The notes beneath the pieces were generated by a model. That model ran no database searches. It was given only the letters and a program-made list of their open reading frames with translations, and was not told the origin of the DNA. A DNA stretch of 64,000 bases, from the NCBI RefSeq assembly GCF_017355885.1, contig NZ_JAFEUU010000003.1:310001-374000 (forward strand), written 5' to 3'. A program made the position numbers and the translations under genes. Every line of letters begins with the position of its first letter. The stretch's first letter is position 1. Source of the stretch: Sabulicella rubraurantiaca (GTDB taxonomy: Bacteria > Pseudomonadota > Alphaproteobacteria > Acetobacterales > Acetobacteraceae). Below, piece after piece: positions 63,029 to 64,000 of the stretch.

Positions 63029-64000
63029 ATGCTCAACCTGTCCGCCTTCGTCGCCTTCCACGCGCGGCAGCGTCCGGATGCGCTGGCCATCGTGTACGGG
63101 CCGCAGCGCATCACCTACGCGGCGCTGCAGCGCCGGACGGAGGCGCTCTCGGCGCTGCTCGCCTCGCGCGGCGTGGAAGCCGGGCAGGTCGTCGCGGCCT
63201 TCATGAAGAACTCGACCGCCTTCGTGGAGCTTGCCATCGCCGCCAGCCGCATCGGCGCCGTGTTCCTGCCGATCAATTTCCGCCTGGCGCGGGATGAGGT
63301 GGCCTACATTCTCGGCAATGCGCGGGCAAGGCTGCTCTTCGCCGATGCGGAGTTCCGCCCGGTCGTCGAGGATGTGCCGGGCCTCGTCATCGTGGACTCC
63401 GCCGCCCAGGCGGACCCCACGCGCCTCGTGCCGCCCGGCCTGCCCGTGCCGCCTCCGGCCGCGCGGCAGGAGGGTGACCTGTTCCGGCTGATGTACACCT
63501 CCGGCACCACGGACCGGCCGAAGGGCGTCATGCACAGCTACGGCAATTTCTATTGGAAGTGCATGGAGCACGTCGTCGCGCTGGGGCTCACCGCGTCGGA
63601 CCGGCTGCTGGTGGTCGGTCCGCTCTACCATGTCGGCGCCTTCGACCTGCCGGGTGTCGGGGTGCTCTGGGTCGGTGGGATGCTCTGTATCCTGCGGGAT
63701 TTCGATGCTGCGGCCGCCGTCGCCGCCATCGCGCGCGAAGGCCTGACCGGGGCCTGGATGGCCCCCGTCATGCTGTCGCGCACGCTGGAACACGGCAATC
63801 CGGATGGGCTCGACCTCTCCACGCTGCGCTGGTGCATCGGTGGCGGCGAGAAGACGCCCGAGGGCCGCATCCGCGCCTTCACCGGCCTGTTCCCGAAGGG
63901 ACGCTACATCGACGCCTATGGCCTCACCGAGACATGCAGCGGCGACACGCTGATGGAGGCGGGGTGGGAGATCGCGAAGATCGGTTCCACCGGCCGCGCC
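63029..64000 (+). CDS. AMP-dependent acyl-CoA synthetase, 3' end cut by window
   Basis: 324 residues are visible from the ATG at 63029 to the window edge. ANL-family: ITYAALQRRTEALSALLASR at the start, phosphate-binding loop YTSGTTDRPKGVMHSYGNF (about 153-171), and YGLTETCSGDTL (about 293-304), the ATP/acyl site. The C-terminal lysine domain lies beyond the window. It should activate the imported acid to its CoA thioester, the entry step for the acyl-CoA dehydrogenase and hydratase before it. Chain or ring specificity is not evident. Confidence 0.92.
   Translation, partial: MLNLSAFVAFHARQRPDALAIVYGPQRITYAALQRRTEALSALLASRGVEAGQVVAAFMKNSTAFVELAIAASRIGAVFLPINFRLARDEVAYILGNARARLLFADAEFRPVVEDVPGLVIVDSAAQADPTRLVPPGLPVPPPAARQEGDLFRLMYTSGTTDRPKGVMHSYGNFYWKCMEHVVALGLTASDRLLVVGPLYHVGAFDLPGVGVLWVGGMLCILRDFDAAAAVAAIAREGLTGAWMAPVMLSRTLEHGNPDGLDLSTLRWCIGGGEKTPEGRIRAFTGLFPKGRYIDAYGLTETCSGDTLMEAGWEIAKIGSTGRA

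Overview
The window is GC-rich (about 70 percent) chromosomal DNA, densely coding, with GTG and TTG starts and many 4-base ATGA/GTGA gene overlaps. The gene content fits an environmental alphaproteobacterium, and a Roseomonas-like member of the Acetobacteraceae is my best guess. That assignment is inference from composition and family content; no rRNA, tRNA or marker gene is present. I see no phage, insertion sequence, CRISPR array or integron.

1-8 kb is an envelope and regulation zone: a truncated outer-membrane barrel protein translationally coupled to a lipoprotein, a two-helix K+ channel, a CBS-CBS-BON protein, and three paralogous AraC-type regulators surrounding a Rap1a/Tai-type secreted protein and a glycine-zipper lipoprotein. 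8.2-15 kb is a plus-strand cell-surface cluster: a DUF1269-like coiled-coil protein, two patatin-like lipoproteins flanking a DUF3300 protein with a collagen-like tail, and a DUF2950 protein.

15-24 kb (minus strand) has a YiaV/YiaW-like pair and an apparent operon: PLP decarboxylase of the Orn/Lys/Arg fold, two tandem AspT-type exchangers and a MarC protein. A DUF2252 gene broken by a single-base frameshift follows. 26-30 kb has a two-module lipoprotein, an OmpA-family protein and a CPA1 Na+/H+ antiporter. 30-35 kb is an RND efflux pump divergent from its likely TetR repressor, with a clear bipartite operator between them. 36-44 kb has a DUF1080 protein, a metallo-beta-lactamase-fold lipoprotein, a GFA-family protein missing a zinc ligand, a seven-domain hybrid histidine kinase with a TTG start, and a MarR-MATE unit with a perfect palindromic operator. 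44-50 kb has a HARP-like protein, an LLM-family flavin oxidoreductase and a two-gene formate dehydrogenase in which the NuoE- and NuoF-type parts are fused.

50.5-64 kb carries an MFS transporter, a TetR regulator and a long co-directional catabolic operon: a LIV-type ABC importer, SDR dehydrogenase, E1-alpha/E1-beta/E2 of a 2-oxoacid dehydrogenase-type complex, enoyl-CoA hydratase, acyl-CoA dehydrogenase and an acyl-CoA ligase cut by the window end. It looks like import and CoA-dependent breakdown of one unidentified organic acid and is the best candidate here for an undescribed pathway.
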